Origin: Bradyrhizobium niftali
GTDB lineage: Bacteria > Pseudomonadota > Alphaproteobacteria > Rhizobiales > Xanthobacteraceae
Assembly (NCBI RefSeq): GCF_004571025.1
Contig: NZ_SPQT01000015.1
Coordinates: 88,501 to 152,500 of the forward strand
Length of the DNA stretch: 64,000 bases
Direction: 5' to 3'
Shown here: positions 27,087 through 36,211 of the stretch, piece after piece
Layout of the letters: the number at the start of each line of letters is the position of its first letter
Position numbering within the stretch: the stretch's first letter is position 1
The notes under the pieces: generated by a model
What the model was told of the DNA's origin: nothing
Databases searched by the model: none
What the model saw: the letters and a program-made list of their open reading frames with translations, nothing else
Made by a program: the position numbers and the translations under genes

Positions 27087-28064
27087 ATGAACATGCAGGT
27101 CCTCGCCCTCGCCTTCCTCGCCACCGCCGCTGTCGGCGGCATCGCCTGGGTGTTCCTCTATCCGTTGCTGTCCGGGGAGCGGAAGGCGGAAAGCCGCCGC
27201 GCCTCGATCGCGCGCGCCGACGCGCCCATGGCCAAGCAGACCGAGAAGAGCCAGCGCTCGCGCCGTGAACAGGTCGAGACTTCGCTGAAGGATCTCGAGG
27301 CCCGACGTCAGCAGGAGAAGAGCGTTCCGCTCAGCGTCCGTCTGTCGCAGGCGGGGCTGGACTGGACGCCGCAGAAATTCTGGATCGCGTCCGCCGTCGT
27401 GGCGGGCGTGCTGTTCGCGGTTGCCATGTTCGTCGGTGGCGGCCTGCTCGGCGCCGCCGGCCTCGCCTTCGCCGGCGGCTTCGGACTGCCGCGCTGGGCA
27501 CTCAGCTTCCTGAAGAAGCGCCGCGAAAACAAATTCCTGGCGGCGCTGCCCGACGCCGTCGACGTGATCGTCCGCGGCATCAAGGCGGGCCTGCCGCTGT
27601 TCGAATCGATCAAGGTGGTCGCCGCCGATTCGCCCGAGCCGCTGCGCAGCGAATTCCTGGCCATCATCGAGACACAGGCGATCGGCATGCCGCTCGGCGA
27701 AGCCTGCTCGCGCCTCTACGATCGCATGCCGCTGCCGGAAGCGAATTTCTTCGGCATCGTGATCTCGATCCAGCAGAAGTCGGGCGGCAACCTCTCCGAA
27801 GCGCTGGGCAACCTCTCCAAGGTGCTGCGCGACCGCAAGAAGATGAGGGAAAAGATCCAGGCGATGTCGATGGAGGCCAAGGCCTCGGCCGGCATCATCG
27901 GCTCGCTGCCGCCGATCGTGATGTTCCTCGTCTATCTCACGACACCGCACTACATCTCCCTGTTGTGGACCCATCCTACCGGCCAGCTCATGCTGGTCGC
28001 CTGCGTCGTCTGGATGTCGATCGGCATCATGGTGATGAAGAAGATGATCAACTTCGATTTCTGA
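27087..28064 (+). CDS. tadB: Tad pilus inner-membrane platform protein TadB
   Basis: A 325-residue type II secretion F-domain membrane protein. An N-terminal helix (LALAFLATAAVGGIAWVFLYPLL), a charged segment, a paired helix near 105-145 and the GspF domain (ALPDAVDVIVRGIKAGLPLFESIK...QQKSGGNLSEALGNLSKVLRDRKKMREKI) are clear. ATG 27087 is chosen; the longer frame overlaps cpaF. It pairs with TadC just downstream. Confidence 0.94.
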   Translation: MNMQVLALAFLATAAVGGIAWVFLYPLLSGERKAESRRASIARADAPMAKQTEKSQRSRREQVETSLKDLEARRQQEKSVPLSVRLSQAGLDWTPQKFWIASAVVAGVLFAVAMFVGGGLLGAAGLAFAGGFGLPRWALSFLKKRRENKFLAALPDAVDVIVRGIKAGLPLFESIKVVAADSPEPLRSEFLAIIETQAIGMPLGEACSRLYDRMPLPEANFFGIVISIQQKSGGNLSEALGNLSKVLRDRKKMREKIQAMSMEAKASAGIIGSLPPIVMFLVYLTTPHYISLLWTHPTGQLMLVACVVWMSIGIMVMKKMINFDF

Positions 28065-28073
28065 CGGTGGCGT

Positions 28074-29048
28074 ATGGTCGAATTTCTCGTTTCGAAACTG
28101 CATGACGTCCGCTTCATGACCATGCTGCTGGCGGCCATCGCCGCCAGCGCCACCGTCTATACGCTGGTGATGCCCCTGTTCGCAGGCGAGGGCCTCTCCA
28201 AGCGCATGAAGGCGGTGGCGAGCGAGCGCGAGCGGATCCGGCAGCGCGAGCGCGAGCGCCTCAACAAGAGCGAGAAGGTCTCGCTGCGCCAGACGCCGAA
28301 GCAGCTCGTCTCCAAGGTCGTCGAGGATTTCAACCTCACCAAATGGCTCGCGCAGGAAGCTGCCCGCGACAAGCTCATCATGGCCGGCTACCGCGGTCAG
28401 GCGCCGTACGTCACCTTTCTGTTTGCGCGCATGGTCGCCCCGCTCGCCCTGTTCGTGGGCTCGGTCCTGTACGTGTTCCTGATCGCGCATATGGACAAGC
28501 CGATGCCGGTCAAGATCGGGATCTGCGTCGGCGCCGCCTATCTCGGGCTTCAGGCCCCGATGCTGTTCCTCAAGAACGCGATCTCCAAGCGCCAGCTCTC
28601 GATCAAGCGCGCCTTTCCCGACGCGCTCGACCTGCTGCTGATCTGCATCGAATCCGGCATGTCGGTCGAAATGGCGTTCCGGAAAGTCGCCACCGAGATC
28701 GTCGGCCAGTCGATCGCACTGTCGGAAGAGTTCACGCTGACCACCGCCGAGCTGTCCTATTTGCAGGACCGCAAGGTCGCCTATGAGAACCTGGCGCGGC
28801 GCACCGGGCTCGAGGGCGTCAAGTCGGTGTGTCTGGCGCTTCAGCAGGCGGAACGTTACGGCACTCCGCTCGGACATTCCCTGCGCGTCATGGCGCAGGA
28901 AAACCGCGACATGCGCATGAACGAGGCCGAGAAGAAGGCCGCCGCGCTGCCGCCGAAGCTGACGGTGCCGATGATCCTGTTCTTCCTGCCGGTGCTGTTC
29001 GTCGTCATTCTCGGGCCGACCGGCATCAAGATCTCCGAGATGCAATAA
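28074..29048 (+). CDS. tadC: Tad pilus inner-membrane platform protein TadC
   Basis: A 324-residue GspF-domain partner of TadB. Features are an N-terminal helix (FMTMLLAAIAASATVYTLVMPLF), a highly charged RERIRQRERERL linker, membrane helices around 115-160, and the F-domain (AFPDALDLLLICIESGMSVEMAFRKV). It ends with a final helix LTVPMILFFLPVLFVVILGPTGIKI. Spacing to tadB is 9 bp, so this is one operon. It is the last plus-strand gene of the locus. Confidence 0.94.
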   Translation: MVEFLVSKLHDVRFMTMLLAAIAASATVYTLVMPLFAGEGLSKRMKAVASERERIRQRERERLNKSEKVSLRQTPKQLVSKVVEDFNLTKWLAQEAARDKLIMAGYRGQAPYVTFLFARMVAPLALFVGSVLYVFLIAHMDKPMPVKIGICVGAAYLGLQAPMLFLKNAISKRQLSIKRAFPDALDLLLICIESGMSVEMAFRKVATEIVGQSIALSEEFTLTTAELSYLQDRKVAYENLARRTGLEGVKSVCLALQQAERYGTPLGHSLRVMAQENRDMRMNEAEKKAAALPPKLTVPMILFFLPVLFVVILGPTGIKISEMQ

Positions 29049-29109
29049 CGCAAGACGTGGCCGCGCGCGGTTCGCGCGAGCGGCTTCAGGATGAGACGAT
29101 CAGGTCGGA

Positions 29110-29922
29110 TCAGTCGGGCCGGGTGAGCGCGGCGACCGGAGTCCGCTTCGGCGTACCGCGCGGGGCGTCGTTGCGGCTCAGCATTTCCTTCAGATAGGCG
29201 ACATTGGCCGCGGCCTGTTCCGGCGGCAGGTCCGCCTTCACGATGGTTTCGGCTTCGGCAAAGCGGCCCTGGAGACCGACGACCAGGCCGAGATTCTGCC
29301 GCACCCGCGCGTTCGCGCGCGGCGAGGCGTGGGCCTGCCGCAACGCCTCCTCGGCCTTCGGCAGGTCCTTCGACAACATGTAGGACAGGCCGACATTGGA
29401 GAGCACACCGGGATCGCCCGGCGCGATCTTCAGCGCACTCGCATAATACGAGCGCGCCTCCTCGTGACGACCCATCTGATCGAGCGCCGTGCCCTGCACC
29501 GAGAGCAGGCGCCAGTCCGGATTGTCGGGAGAATGCGCTTTCGACAGCACGTCGAAGGCCTGCTGGAAATTGCCGTTGTCGGCGAGTGCACGGCCGTACT
29601 GGGCGAGCAGCGGCTTGTTGCCGGGATTGGCGATGGTCGCCTGCTCGAGGACGGCGACGGCCTGGGCGCGCTGGCCGTTGGCGCGCAAGGCCTGGCCATA
29701 GCCGAGCGCCGCCTCGGTGTCCTTGGGATTGGCACGATAACGCTCGCCATAGACTTCGGCGGCGCGCGCGGGATCGCTGGAAGGGGCCTCCGCGCGCGAC
29801 CCGATCGAGCCGGTCACGTCGGAGAGCTTTGACATTGCCGTGCAGCCGCCGAGGCTCATGGCCACCACCGCGACGAGCGAGGCAGATGCGAGAAGCCGGG
29901 CAGGACTGAACTGTTGACGCAT
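29110..29922 (-). CDS. TPR-repeat lipoprotein, TadD-like
   Basis: A 270-residue outer-membrane lipoprotein. The signal ends in the lipobox MSLGGC. About five tetratricopeptide repeats follow, for example AALGYGQALRANGQRAQAVAVLEQA, KPLLAQYGRALADNGNFQQAFDVL and VLSNVGLSYMLSKDLPKAEEAL. TadD proteins of this type help secretin assembly. It lies next to tadC but is convergent with it, so it is separately transcribed. Confidence 0.85.
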   Translation of the reverse strand: MRQQFSPARLLASASLVAVVAMSLGGCTAMSKLSDVTGSIGSRAEAPSSDPARAAEVYGERYRANPKDTEAALGYGQALRANGQRAQAVAVLEQATIANPGNKPLLAQYGRALADNGNFQQAFDVLSKAHSPDNPDWRLLSVQGTALDQMGRHEEARSYYASALKIAPGDPGVLSNVGLSYMLSKDLPKAEEALRQAHASPRANARVRQNLGLVVGLQGRFAEAETIVKADLPPEQAAANVAYLKEMLSRNDAPRGTPKRTPVAALTRPD

Positions 29923-30011
29923 GACGCTTTGACTCTCGCGCGGATGGATCGAGCCGAACGCGCCAGCAATAGACTGTTAACCCTAATGGCCGGTTAACGC
30001 CGGGAGCCCCC

Positions 30012-31514
30012 TCACGGCGGCGTCTGCGGCGGCACCTCTCCGCCGAGACCGAGGTCGAGGCCGAGCGCCTTCACCTGCTCGTTCAGGTCCCGCAGCAATT
30101 GCAGCCTTTCCTGCGCCTGCGCCTCGACATCGACGTCCGTGCGCGGCATCCCGGGCCATTCGCGCCGGAGGTCGTCGCGATGGACCAGACGCTTCGCCCG
30201 AAGCTCGTCAAGCCGAAGCGGATCGATGCCGAGCACGCCGGCGGATTGCCCGATCAGCCGGCACAGCAGCACGGTCACCGCGGCAACCGCATCGGCCTCA
30301 TGCTTGCGCCCGAACCTCGAGAACTTGCCGTCGAGATCGGCCCAGACATGGGAGGTGACGAGATAGGCGTGGAGCGCATTCGCCCAGTCCGGCTCGCCGC
30401 ATGCATAGAATGCGCGGCGCATCAGGAGCCGGCGAGCCAATGCGGCGACCTGATCCCGCTTCAGCGTCGCGATTGAAGCGATCTCGATTGCCGACTGGAC
30501 GGCCGGGTCGCGGGAATAATCCCGCCCTGCCGGCAACCAGATGATGCCGCCCGGCAGGTTCGAGTCGAGCAGGCGGAAGCCGCCGTCGTTGCGCGGCCGC
30601 GAATAGCGCGCGATCGCAAATCCATGTTCGGAGTTGCCTGCATCGGACATTGGACCGAAATGGACGATGTTGAAGCCGGCATCGTCGCCGCCCTGCCCGG
30701 TCGAGGACGGACAGGACAGCACGTAGATCGTGCGCCAGAATGCTTCATCGCCCCTGCTCCGCGTCGCGCGCGGATCCGGAATCGAATAGCGGGTCAGCCC
30801 CTCGACATGCCGGTGACCGTGCAGGACCAGATCGACGTTGAGCGAGGTGGCCGCTTCGAGGAAGGTCGCGGGCGCGGCGAGATACATCAGCGGTTCATCG
30901 GGGGTGCCGAGAAAGCGCTTTCCTTCGCCGGTCGCCTGCGGCAGCGGATGATGGTGCAGCGCCAGCACCCGCACGAGGTTGTCCGCCGGCTCGGCGTAAT
31001 CGGCGCGTCCAGCCGATCCAAGGCTGCCCGCAAGCTCGACGCTCAGCCGGGCGGAATCCGCAACCATGGCGTGGTACGTGCCTTGGTCGATATTGCCGCT
31101 CGCAAGCGTCGTGAGGCTGGCGCGGTTGGAATCCAGCAGCACCAGATCGAGGCCGGCGTGGCGGTAATAGACGCTCTTCGAGGTCCGCGGCAGATGCAGG
31201 TAGTCATAGACGTCGTGGCGGCCCGCGCGCTGGCTCGGACGCTTGGCGTCGTGATTGCCGGCAATCGCCTGGATGTCGGTGAACACACGGCTCCGCCGGA
31301 AGGACGCGATGACGGCGAGCGCTTCGTCGAGCGCGCGCGGCGTCGGGTCGTCCACGAGATCGCCTGTGATCAGCAGGATGCGATCGGGAACGTCCGCGAA
31401 GGCCGCCATCCTCTCGCGCAGAGCGGCGCTCAGTGTCTCGATCGTCGCAAGCAGCCGCCCTGACCCGTCCAGATGCAGGTCGGAAATCTGCGCAATAACG
31501 AACGATCTATCCAT
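30012..31514 (-). CDS. Metallophosphoesterase (calcineurin-like) with an unassigned C-terminal region
   Basis: A 500-residue cytosolic phosphoesterase. The di-metal motifs are complete in order: ISDLHLD, GDLVDD, GNHD, LHHHPLP and LHGHRH, ending near residue 250; this arrangement is close to cyclic-nucleotide phosphodiesterase (CpdA) types. The following roughly 230 residues have a beta-rich part and then a helical part (KRDQVAALARRLLMRRAFYA...DAVAAVTVLLCRLIGQS) that I do not recognise. ATG 31514 starts just before the first motif; the upstream frame is not conserved-looking. The substrate is unknown. Confidence 0.82.
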   Translation of the reverse strand: MDRSFVIAQISDLHLDGSGRLLATIETLSAALRERMAAFADVPDRILLITGDLVDDPTPRALDEALAVIASFRRSRVFTDIQAIAGNHDAKRPSQRAGRHDVYDYLHLPRTSKSVYYRHAGLDLVLLDSNRASLTTLASGNIDQGTYHAMVADSARLSVELAGSLGSAGRADYAEPADNLVRVLALHHHPLPQATGEGKRFLGTPDEPLMYLAAPATFLEAATSLNVDLVLHGHRHVEGLTRYSIPDPRATRSRGDEAFWRTIYVLSCPSSTGQGGDDAGFNIVHFGPMSDAGNSEHGFAIARYSRPRNDGGFRLLDSNLPGGIIWLPAGRDYSRDPAVQSAIEIASIATLKRDQVAALARRLLMRRAFYACGEPDWANALHAYLVTSHVWADLDGKFSRFGRKHEADAVAAVTVLLCRLIGQSAGVLGIDPLRLDELRAKRLVHRDDLRREWPGMPRTDVDVEAQAQERLQLLRDLNEQVKALGLDLGLGGEVPPQTPP

Positions 31515-31810
31515 CTTGCGCCGCTCGTTGCGGATGCTGCGCCGCCAAATACGATGAGAGAAATGCTTTCGACGAACGGGTTCAGGCCGGTCTCGGCCCG
31601 GGCGAGGACGAACCCCGGGGCAAGTATCAACCGCGTGCCACTCCGTTCCTGCACTCGATGGGTGCAGAGGTGAGCAGCGCAATCTAAAATATTCGCCGAT
31701 AATGCCACAACCACAGCGCTAGTAAAGCCCTGCCGCCGTGCGCGCGTGAACGGCAGTTCTCTGCACGGATGGATACGAGATCTGCCCGTCGCTGGTGTCG
31801 TTTCACCGGA
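31515..31810. other. Gap between the metallophosphoesterase and a small membrane protein gene
   Basis: Nearly 300 bp with no convincing gene, repeat or terminator. It presumably holds the phosphoesterase promoter on the minus strand; no clear consensus was seen. Confidence 0.4.
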
Positions 31811-32014
31811 TCAATATTCGATGGCAAGCCGCTTGCGGATTTCGTCGACGCGCTTGTCGAGCGCATCGAAGCGGGCGTGTACGGAGCGGTCGTGGAGATA
31901 GAAGACGTAGCCGCCGGCAAGAAACGCGAAGATCCAATGATGATGCTCGACATAGCTGAAGATCGCCTCGACGGCCTGGCCGATGAATGTGACCATGCTC
32001 CACACGACGTCCAT
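31811..32014 (-). CDS. Small membrane protein (hypothetical)
   Basis: A 67-residue protein: one N-terminal amphipathic or membrane segment (VWSMVTFIGQAVEAIFSYV), a second hydrophobic helix (HHWIFAFLAGGYVFYL), and a charged C-terminal helix (DRSVHARFDALDKRVDEIRKRLA) that may form a coiled coil. ATG 32014 has GGGAGG 7-8 nt upstream, which strongly supports translation. No family recognised. Confidence 0.7.
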   Translation of the reverse strand: MDVVWSMVTFIGQAVEAIFSYVEHHHWIFAFLAGGYVFYLHDRSVHARFDALDKRVDEIRKRLAIEY

Positions 32015-32218
32015 TGCATTTCCTCCCGGCAGGCTTCGCCTTCGGCCGCCGGCGATCCGTTTCCATCTGGCGGCCGTTGCCGGAACCTAGCATGGCCCCC
32101 TTGCTGCGAGTAGCGGCTCGCTCAACGGTGACGGCAAAGCCGATTGCGGCCACGGCAAAACTCTGCGAAGTCTCCTTCATCCGCATAACCAGCCTGATCT
32201 GACGACCCGGACCCGCCA

Positions 32219-33592
32219 ATGCCTTCTGTCTTCGAGACGTCGCCGACCGCCATCCCGATCACCTTCGTCACCAAGTCGAGCTGGGATCAGGTCGCCGAGA
32301 CGCTGCCGCCGGCGCAACGCCAGTTCGCAACGGCGAGCGCCTTCACCGCCAAGCCGGGCGGCTATCTCGCCCTGCCCGCCCCCGACGGTGCGATCGCGCA
32401 GGTGCTGTTCGGCCTCGAGGACGAGGGCGCAAGATCCCGCGACCTGTTCCGGCCGGGCGCCCTGCCCGGCCTGCTGCCGCCGGGCACCTATCGCTTTGCC
32501 AATGCACCGCACGATGCACGGCTCGCCGCACTCGCCTTCGCGCTCGGCTGCTACCGCTTCGCCCGCTACCGCAAGGCGGATAGACCCGATGTCCGCCTGG
32601 TGCCGCCTGACGGCGTCGACGCGATCGAGATCAGCCGCATGGCGGATGCCGCGATGCTGGCGCGCGACCTCATCAACACGCCGTCCAACGACATGGGGCC
32701 GGAGGAGCTCGCTGCAGCCGCGCAAGAGCTCGCCAGCGAATTCGGCGCGAGCTTTGCCTGCACCATCGGCGAGGATCTGAGGACAGATTTTCCGCTGATC
32801 CACGCCGTCGGCATGGCCTCGGACCGCGCGCCGCGGCTGATCGACATCTGCTGGGGCGATCCCGCCCATCCCAAGGTGACGCTGGTCGGCAAGGGCGTGT
32901 GCTTCGACACCGGCGGGCTCGACCTGAAGCCGTCGAGCGGCATGCTGATCATGAAGAAGGACATGGGTGGCGCGGCCAACGTTCTGGCGCTCGCGCGCAT
33001 GGTGATGGACGCGAAGCTGAAGGTCCGGCTGCGCGTGCTGATTCCGGCGGTCGAGAATGCGGTCGCCGGCAATGCCTTCCGCCCGCTCGACATTTTTACA
33101 TCGCGCAAGGGCATCACGGTCGAGATCGGCAATACGGACGCCGAAGGCCGGCTCGTGCTCGCCGATGCACTGGCGCTCGCCGACGAGGAGAAGCCCGACC
33201 TGCTGATCGATCTCGGCACGCTGACCGGAGCTGCACGCGTCGCGCTGGGGCCGGATTTACCGCCCTTTTACACCAATGATGAGACGCTTGCCGCCGACGT
33301 CGCGCGCTGCGCCGTCAGGGAGAACGATCCGTTGTGGCGCATGCCGCTGTGGCCGGCTTACGATTCCTGGCTAGACTCCAAGACCGCCACCATCACCAAT
33401 GCACCGTCCGGCGGCTTTGCCGGCTCGATTATCTGTGCGCTGTTCCTGCAACGCTTCGTCGAGCAGGCCAAGAGCTGGCTGCATGTCGACATCTATGGCT
33501 GGACGCCGTCGGCGAAGCCGGCGCGCCCCGAAGGCGGCGAGTGCCAGGCCGCGCGCGCCATCTACACATTGCTGAGCGAGCGCTATGCATGA
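32219..33592 (+). CDS. Leucyl aminopeptidase family (M17) protease
   Basis: A 457-residue di-metal aminopeptidase that removes N-terminal residues from peptides in the cytosol. The M17 catalytic domain is clear from about residue 150: LINTPSNDMGPEEL, VGKGVCFDTGGLDLKP, IMKKDMGGAANVLAL and the signature NTDAEGRLVLADAL. The N-terminal domain is shorter and different from PepA. It overlaps the next gene, an NlpC/P60 peptidase, by 8 nt, suggesting joint action on murein or other short peptides. Confidence 0.93.
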   Translation: MPSVFETSPTAIPITFVTKSSWDQVAETLPPAQRQFATASAFTAKPGGYLALPAPDGAIAQVLFGLEDEGARSRDLFRPGALPGLLPPGTYRFANAPHDARLAALAFALGCYRFARYRKADRPDVRLVPPDGVDAIEISRMADAAMLARDLINTPSNDMGPEELAAAAQELASEFGASFACTIGEDLRTDFPLIHAVGMASDRAPRLIDICWGDPAHPKVTLVGKGVCFDTGGLDLKPSSGMLIMKKDMGGAANVLALARMVMDAKLKVRLRVLIPAVENAVAGNAFRPLDIFTSRKGITVEIGNTDAEGRLVLADALALADEEKPDLLIDLGTLTGAARVALGPDLPPFYTNDETLAADVARCAVRENDPLWRMPLWPAYDSWLDSKTATITNAPSGGFAGSIICALFLQRFVEQAKSWLHVDIYGWTPSAKPARPEGGECQAARAIYTLLSERYA

Positions 33593-34439
33593 TCCAGGAC
33601 ACGATCCAAGGCTGACACCGGCGCGGGCCGACCTCGCCGCCAAGTATCTCGAAGGCAAGGTGCAGTCGGAGCGCTTCGTCACCGGCGAGGAATTCGAGGT
33701 GACGGATGCGATTGCAGCGGTGCGCGAGCAGCCGTCCCCGGGCGCGATGCTGATGACGGAGGCGCTGCGCGGCGAGCGCGTCACGGTCTACGATCGCAAT
33801 GGCGAGGGCTGGGCCTGGGGCCAGCTTGGCGGTGACGGCTATGTCGGCTGGCTTCCCGATGCGGCGCTCCTGAAGCCGACGGCCGCCCCGACGCACAAGG
33901 TCAGCGCGCTGCGAACGTTTGCGTTCCCCGGCCCCTCGATCAAGCTGCCACCAGCCGGCACGCTCGTGATGGGATCGAAGCTGGCGGTGGCCCGCGAGGA
34001 CGGCAGCTTCGCGGTGACGCGTGACGGAGCCTATCTGCCGAAGGTGCATCTCGCCCCACTCGATCATCGCGAGCCGGACTTCGTCGCAGTGGCCGAACGC
34101 TTCGTCGGCACGCCCTATCTCTGGGGCGGCAAGAGCAGCCTCGGCATCGACTGCTCGGGTCTCGTGCAGGTCTCGCTGACGGCGGCCGGCACCGGCTGCC
34201 CGCGCGACAGCGACATGCAGCAGGCCGGCCTTGGCCGCGCCCTGGAGCCGCATGAGCGAAGCAGCTTGCTGCGCGGCGATCTGATCTTCTGGAAGGGCCA
34301 TGTCGCCATCGTCCGCGACGGCGGCACCATGGTTCACGCCAACGCGCATCATATGGCGACGGTGATCGAGCCGATCGAACCGGCGATTGCGCGGATCAAG
34401 CAGGCCGGCAGCGAGGTCATGGCGATCAAGCGGCTCTGA
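33585..34439 (+). CDS. SH3/NlpC-P60 peptidase, YkfC-like
   Basis: A 284-residue cysteine peptidase. The N-terminal half has bacterial SH3-like modules (VTVYDRNGEGWAWGQLGGDGYVGWLPDAAL). The C-terminal NlpC/P60 domain has the catalytic triad Cys190 (IDCSG), His239 (GHVAI) and His251, with the 12-residue His-His spacing of Bacillus YkfC. No signal peptide is visible, so it probably acts in the cytosol. YkfC-type enzymes cleave the gamma-D-Glu-diamino acid bond of recycled murein peptides. The start overlaps the M17 peptidase gene. Confidence 0.92.
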   Translation: MHDPGHDPRLTPARADLAAKYLEGKVQSERFVTGEEFEVTDAIAAVREQPSPGAMLMTEALRGERVTVYDRNGEGWAWGQLGGDGYVGWLPDAALLKPTAAPTHKVSALRTFAFPGPSIKLPPAGTLVMGSKLAVAREDGSFAVTRDGAYLPKVHLAPLDHREPDFVAVAERFVGTPYLWGGKSSLGIDCSGLVQVSLTAAGTGCPRDSDMQQAGLGRALEPHERSSLLRGDLIFWKGHVAIVRDGGTMVHANAHHMATVIEPIEPAIARIKQAGSEVMAIKRL

Positions 34440-34447
34440 TTATTCCA

Positions 34448-34562
34448 GTCATTCAGGGGCACGCGCATCGCGCGTGAACTATGAGGTGCAATTGCATATC
34501 TGAGAATCTCGCCCCACAATCTCTGGATTCCGGGTTCGCGCCACGCGCGCCCCGGAATGACA
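34448..34562. repeat. Palindromic intergenic repeat between convergent genes
   Basis: Same family as 8389-8478: a decayed left arm GTCATTCAGGGGC and an intact right arm GCCCCGGAATGAC at 34550-34562, with the internal ATTCCGGGTTCGCG. It fills the gap between the NlpC/P60 gene and yejF, which converge, and could serve as a bidirectional terminator. Confidence 0.75.
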
Positions 34563-34569
34563 GCAGTTC

Positions 34570-36207
34570 CTACGTCGCCACCGATCCATTCCCGGCCGTC
34601 TCCAGCCGGAATGCCGCCGCGAACAGTGCGCGCGTGTAGTCGCTCTTGGGGTTCTTGAACAGCTCGGCCGCCTGCCCCTCCTCGACCACCTTGCCGCCGC
34701 GCATCACGATGAGATGGCTGGCAAGCGAGGCGACGACGCGCAAATCGTGCGAGATGAACATGTAGGTGAGATCGCGCTTGCGCTGGAGCTCGCGCAAAAG
34801 ATCGACCATCTGCGCCTGGAACAGCATGTCGAGCGCGCTGGTCGGCTCGTCCAGCACGACGAAATCCGGTTCCAGCACCACCGCGCGCGCGATGCTGATG
34901 CGCTGGCGCTGGCCGCCGGAGAACTCATGCGGGTAGCGGTAGCGGGTGTCGGGCTTCAGCCCGACGTCCTCGAGCGCCTTGACGACGCGCGCCTCGCGCT
35001 CCTCGCGCGACAGTTTCGGCTGATGCACGGAGAGGCCTTCGGCGATGATGTCGGCGACCGACATGCGCGGACTGAGCGAGCCGAACGGATCCTGGAACAC
35101 GATCTGCATGTCGCGCCGGAACGGCCGCATCTCCTTGAAGCGCAGGCCCTGGATGTCTTTCCCCAGGAACACGATGCGCCCGTTCGAGGAGATCAGCCGC
35201 AGCAGCGCCAGCCCCAGCGTGGTCTTGCCCGAGCCGGATTCGCCGACGACGCCGAGCGTCTCGCCCTTGCGCACGGCGACGCTGACGCCGTCGACCGCCT
35301 TGATGTGGCCGACCGTCTTGCGCATCAGGCCACGCTTGATCGGAAACCACACTTTCAGGTCGTCGGCCGACATCACCACCGGCGCACCCGGCTGCGGCGG
35401 CGCGGGATCGGGCTTCGGCTCGGCCGCGAGCAGGTCGCGCGTATAGGGGTGCTTCGGCGTCTTGAACACCTGCTCGACCGGTCCCTGCTCGACGATCTCG
35501 CCGCTCTTCATGACGCAGACGTGGTCAGCGATGCGGCGCACGATGCCGAGATCATGGGTGATGAAGAGCAGGCTCATGCCGAGCCGCGCGCGGATCTCGG
35601 CGAGCAGCGCCAGGATCTGCGCCTGCACGGTGACGTCGAGCGCCGTGGTCGGCTCGTCCGCGATCAGCAGGTCGGGCTCGTTGGCGAGCGCCATCGCAAT
35701 CATCACGCGCTGACGCTGGCCTCCGGAGAGCTGGTGCGGATAGCTGTTGAGCCGCGTCTCCGGATCGGGGATGCCGACCTGGGTCAACAGCTCCAGCGTC
35801 CGCTTGCGCGCCAGTGCGTTGCTGGTCGGATTGTGCAGCTGGATGATCTCGCCGATCTGCGCCTCGATCGTGTGCAGCGGGTTGAGCGAGGTCATCGGCT
35901 CCTGGAAAATGATGGAGATGTCGCTGCCGCGGACCTCCCGCATCTGCTGCTCGGACTGGTCGATCAGCTCCTGTCCCTTGAATCGGATGCTTCCCGAGGG
36001 GTGCGAGGCGTTCGGATAGGGCAGCAGCTTGAGGATCGAGAGCGCGCTGACGGACTTGCCGGAGCCGGATTCGCCGACCAGCGCCAGGCATTCGCCGCGC
36101 TTGATCTGGAACGAGACCTTGTCGACCGCGAGTGTCGTGGCACCACCCTGGTGGAAGGCCACCGACAGGTCGCGTACGGCAAGCAGGGGCTGGTTGATCG
36201 CGTCCAT
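34570..36207 (-). CDS. yejF: Peptide ABC transporter dual ATPase YejF
   Basis: A 545-residue cytoplasmic protein with two complete ABC ATPase domains. Walker A motifs GESGSGKS (45-52) and GESGSGKT (about residue 325) and signatures QLSGGQRQRVMIAMAL and EFSGGQRQRISIARAV are intact. Fused ATPases of this kind drive the Yej oligopeptide importers. It lies 4 bp downstream of yejE and is the last gene of the operon. Confidence 0.94.
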   Translation of the reverse strand: MDAINQPLLAVRDLSVAFHQGGATTLAVDKVSFQIKRGECLALVGESGSGKSVSALSILKLLPYPNASHPSGSIRFKGQELIDQSEQQMREVRGSDISIIFQEPMTSLNPLHTIEAQIGEIIQLHNPTSNALARKRTLELLTQVGIPDPETRLNSYPHQLSGGQRQRVMIAMALANEPDLLIADEPTTALDVTVQAQILALLAEIRARLGMSLLFITHDLGIVRRIADHVCVMKSGEIVEQGPVEQVFKTPKHPYTRDLLAAEPKPDPAPPQPGAPVVMSADDLKVWFPIKRGLMRKTVGHIKAVDGVSVAVRKGETLGVVGESGSGKTTLGLALLRLISSNGRIVFLGKDIQGLRFKEMRPFRRDMQIVFQDPFGSLSPRMSVADIIAEGLSVHQPKLSREEREARVVKALEDVGLKPDTRYRYPHEFSGGQRQRISIARAVVLEPDFVVLDEPTSALDMLFQAQMVDLLRELQRKRDLTYMFISHDLRVVASLASHLIVMRGGKVVEEGQAAELFKNPKSDYTRALFAAAFRLETAGNGSVAT

Positions 36208-36211
36208 TGGC

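Noticed and set aside
26946..29045. A 699-codon minus-strand frame over cpaF, tadB and tadC
   Set aside because: Shadow of well-supported pilus genes; composition is dominated by Arg, His, Gln and Asp, as expected from antisense reading.
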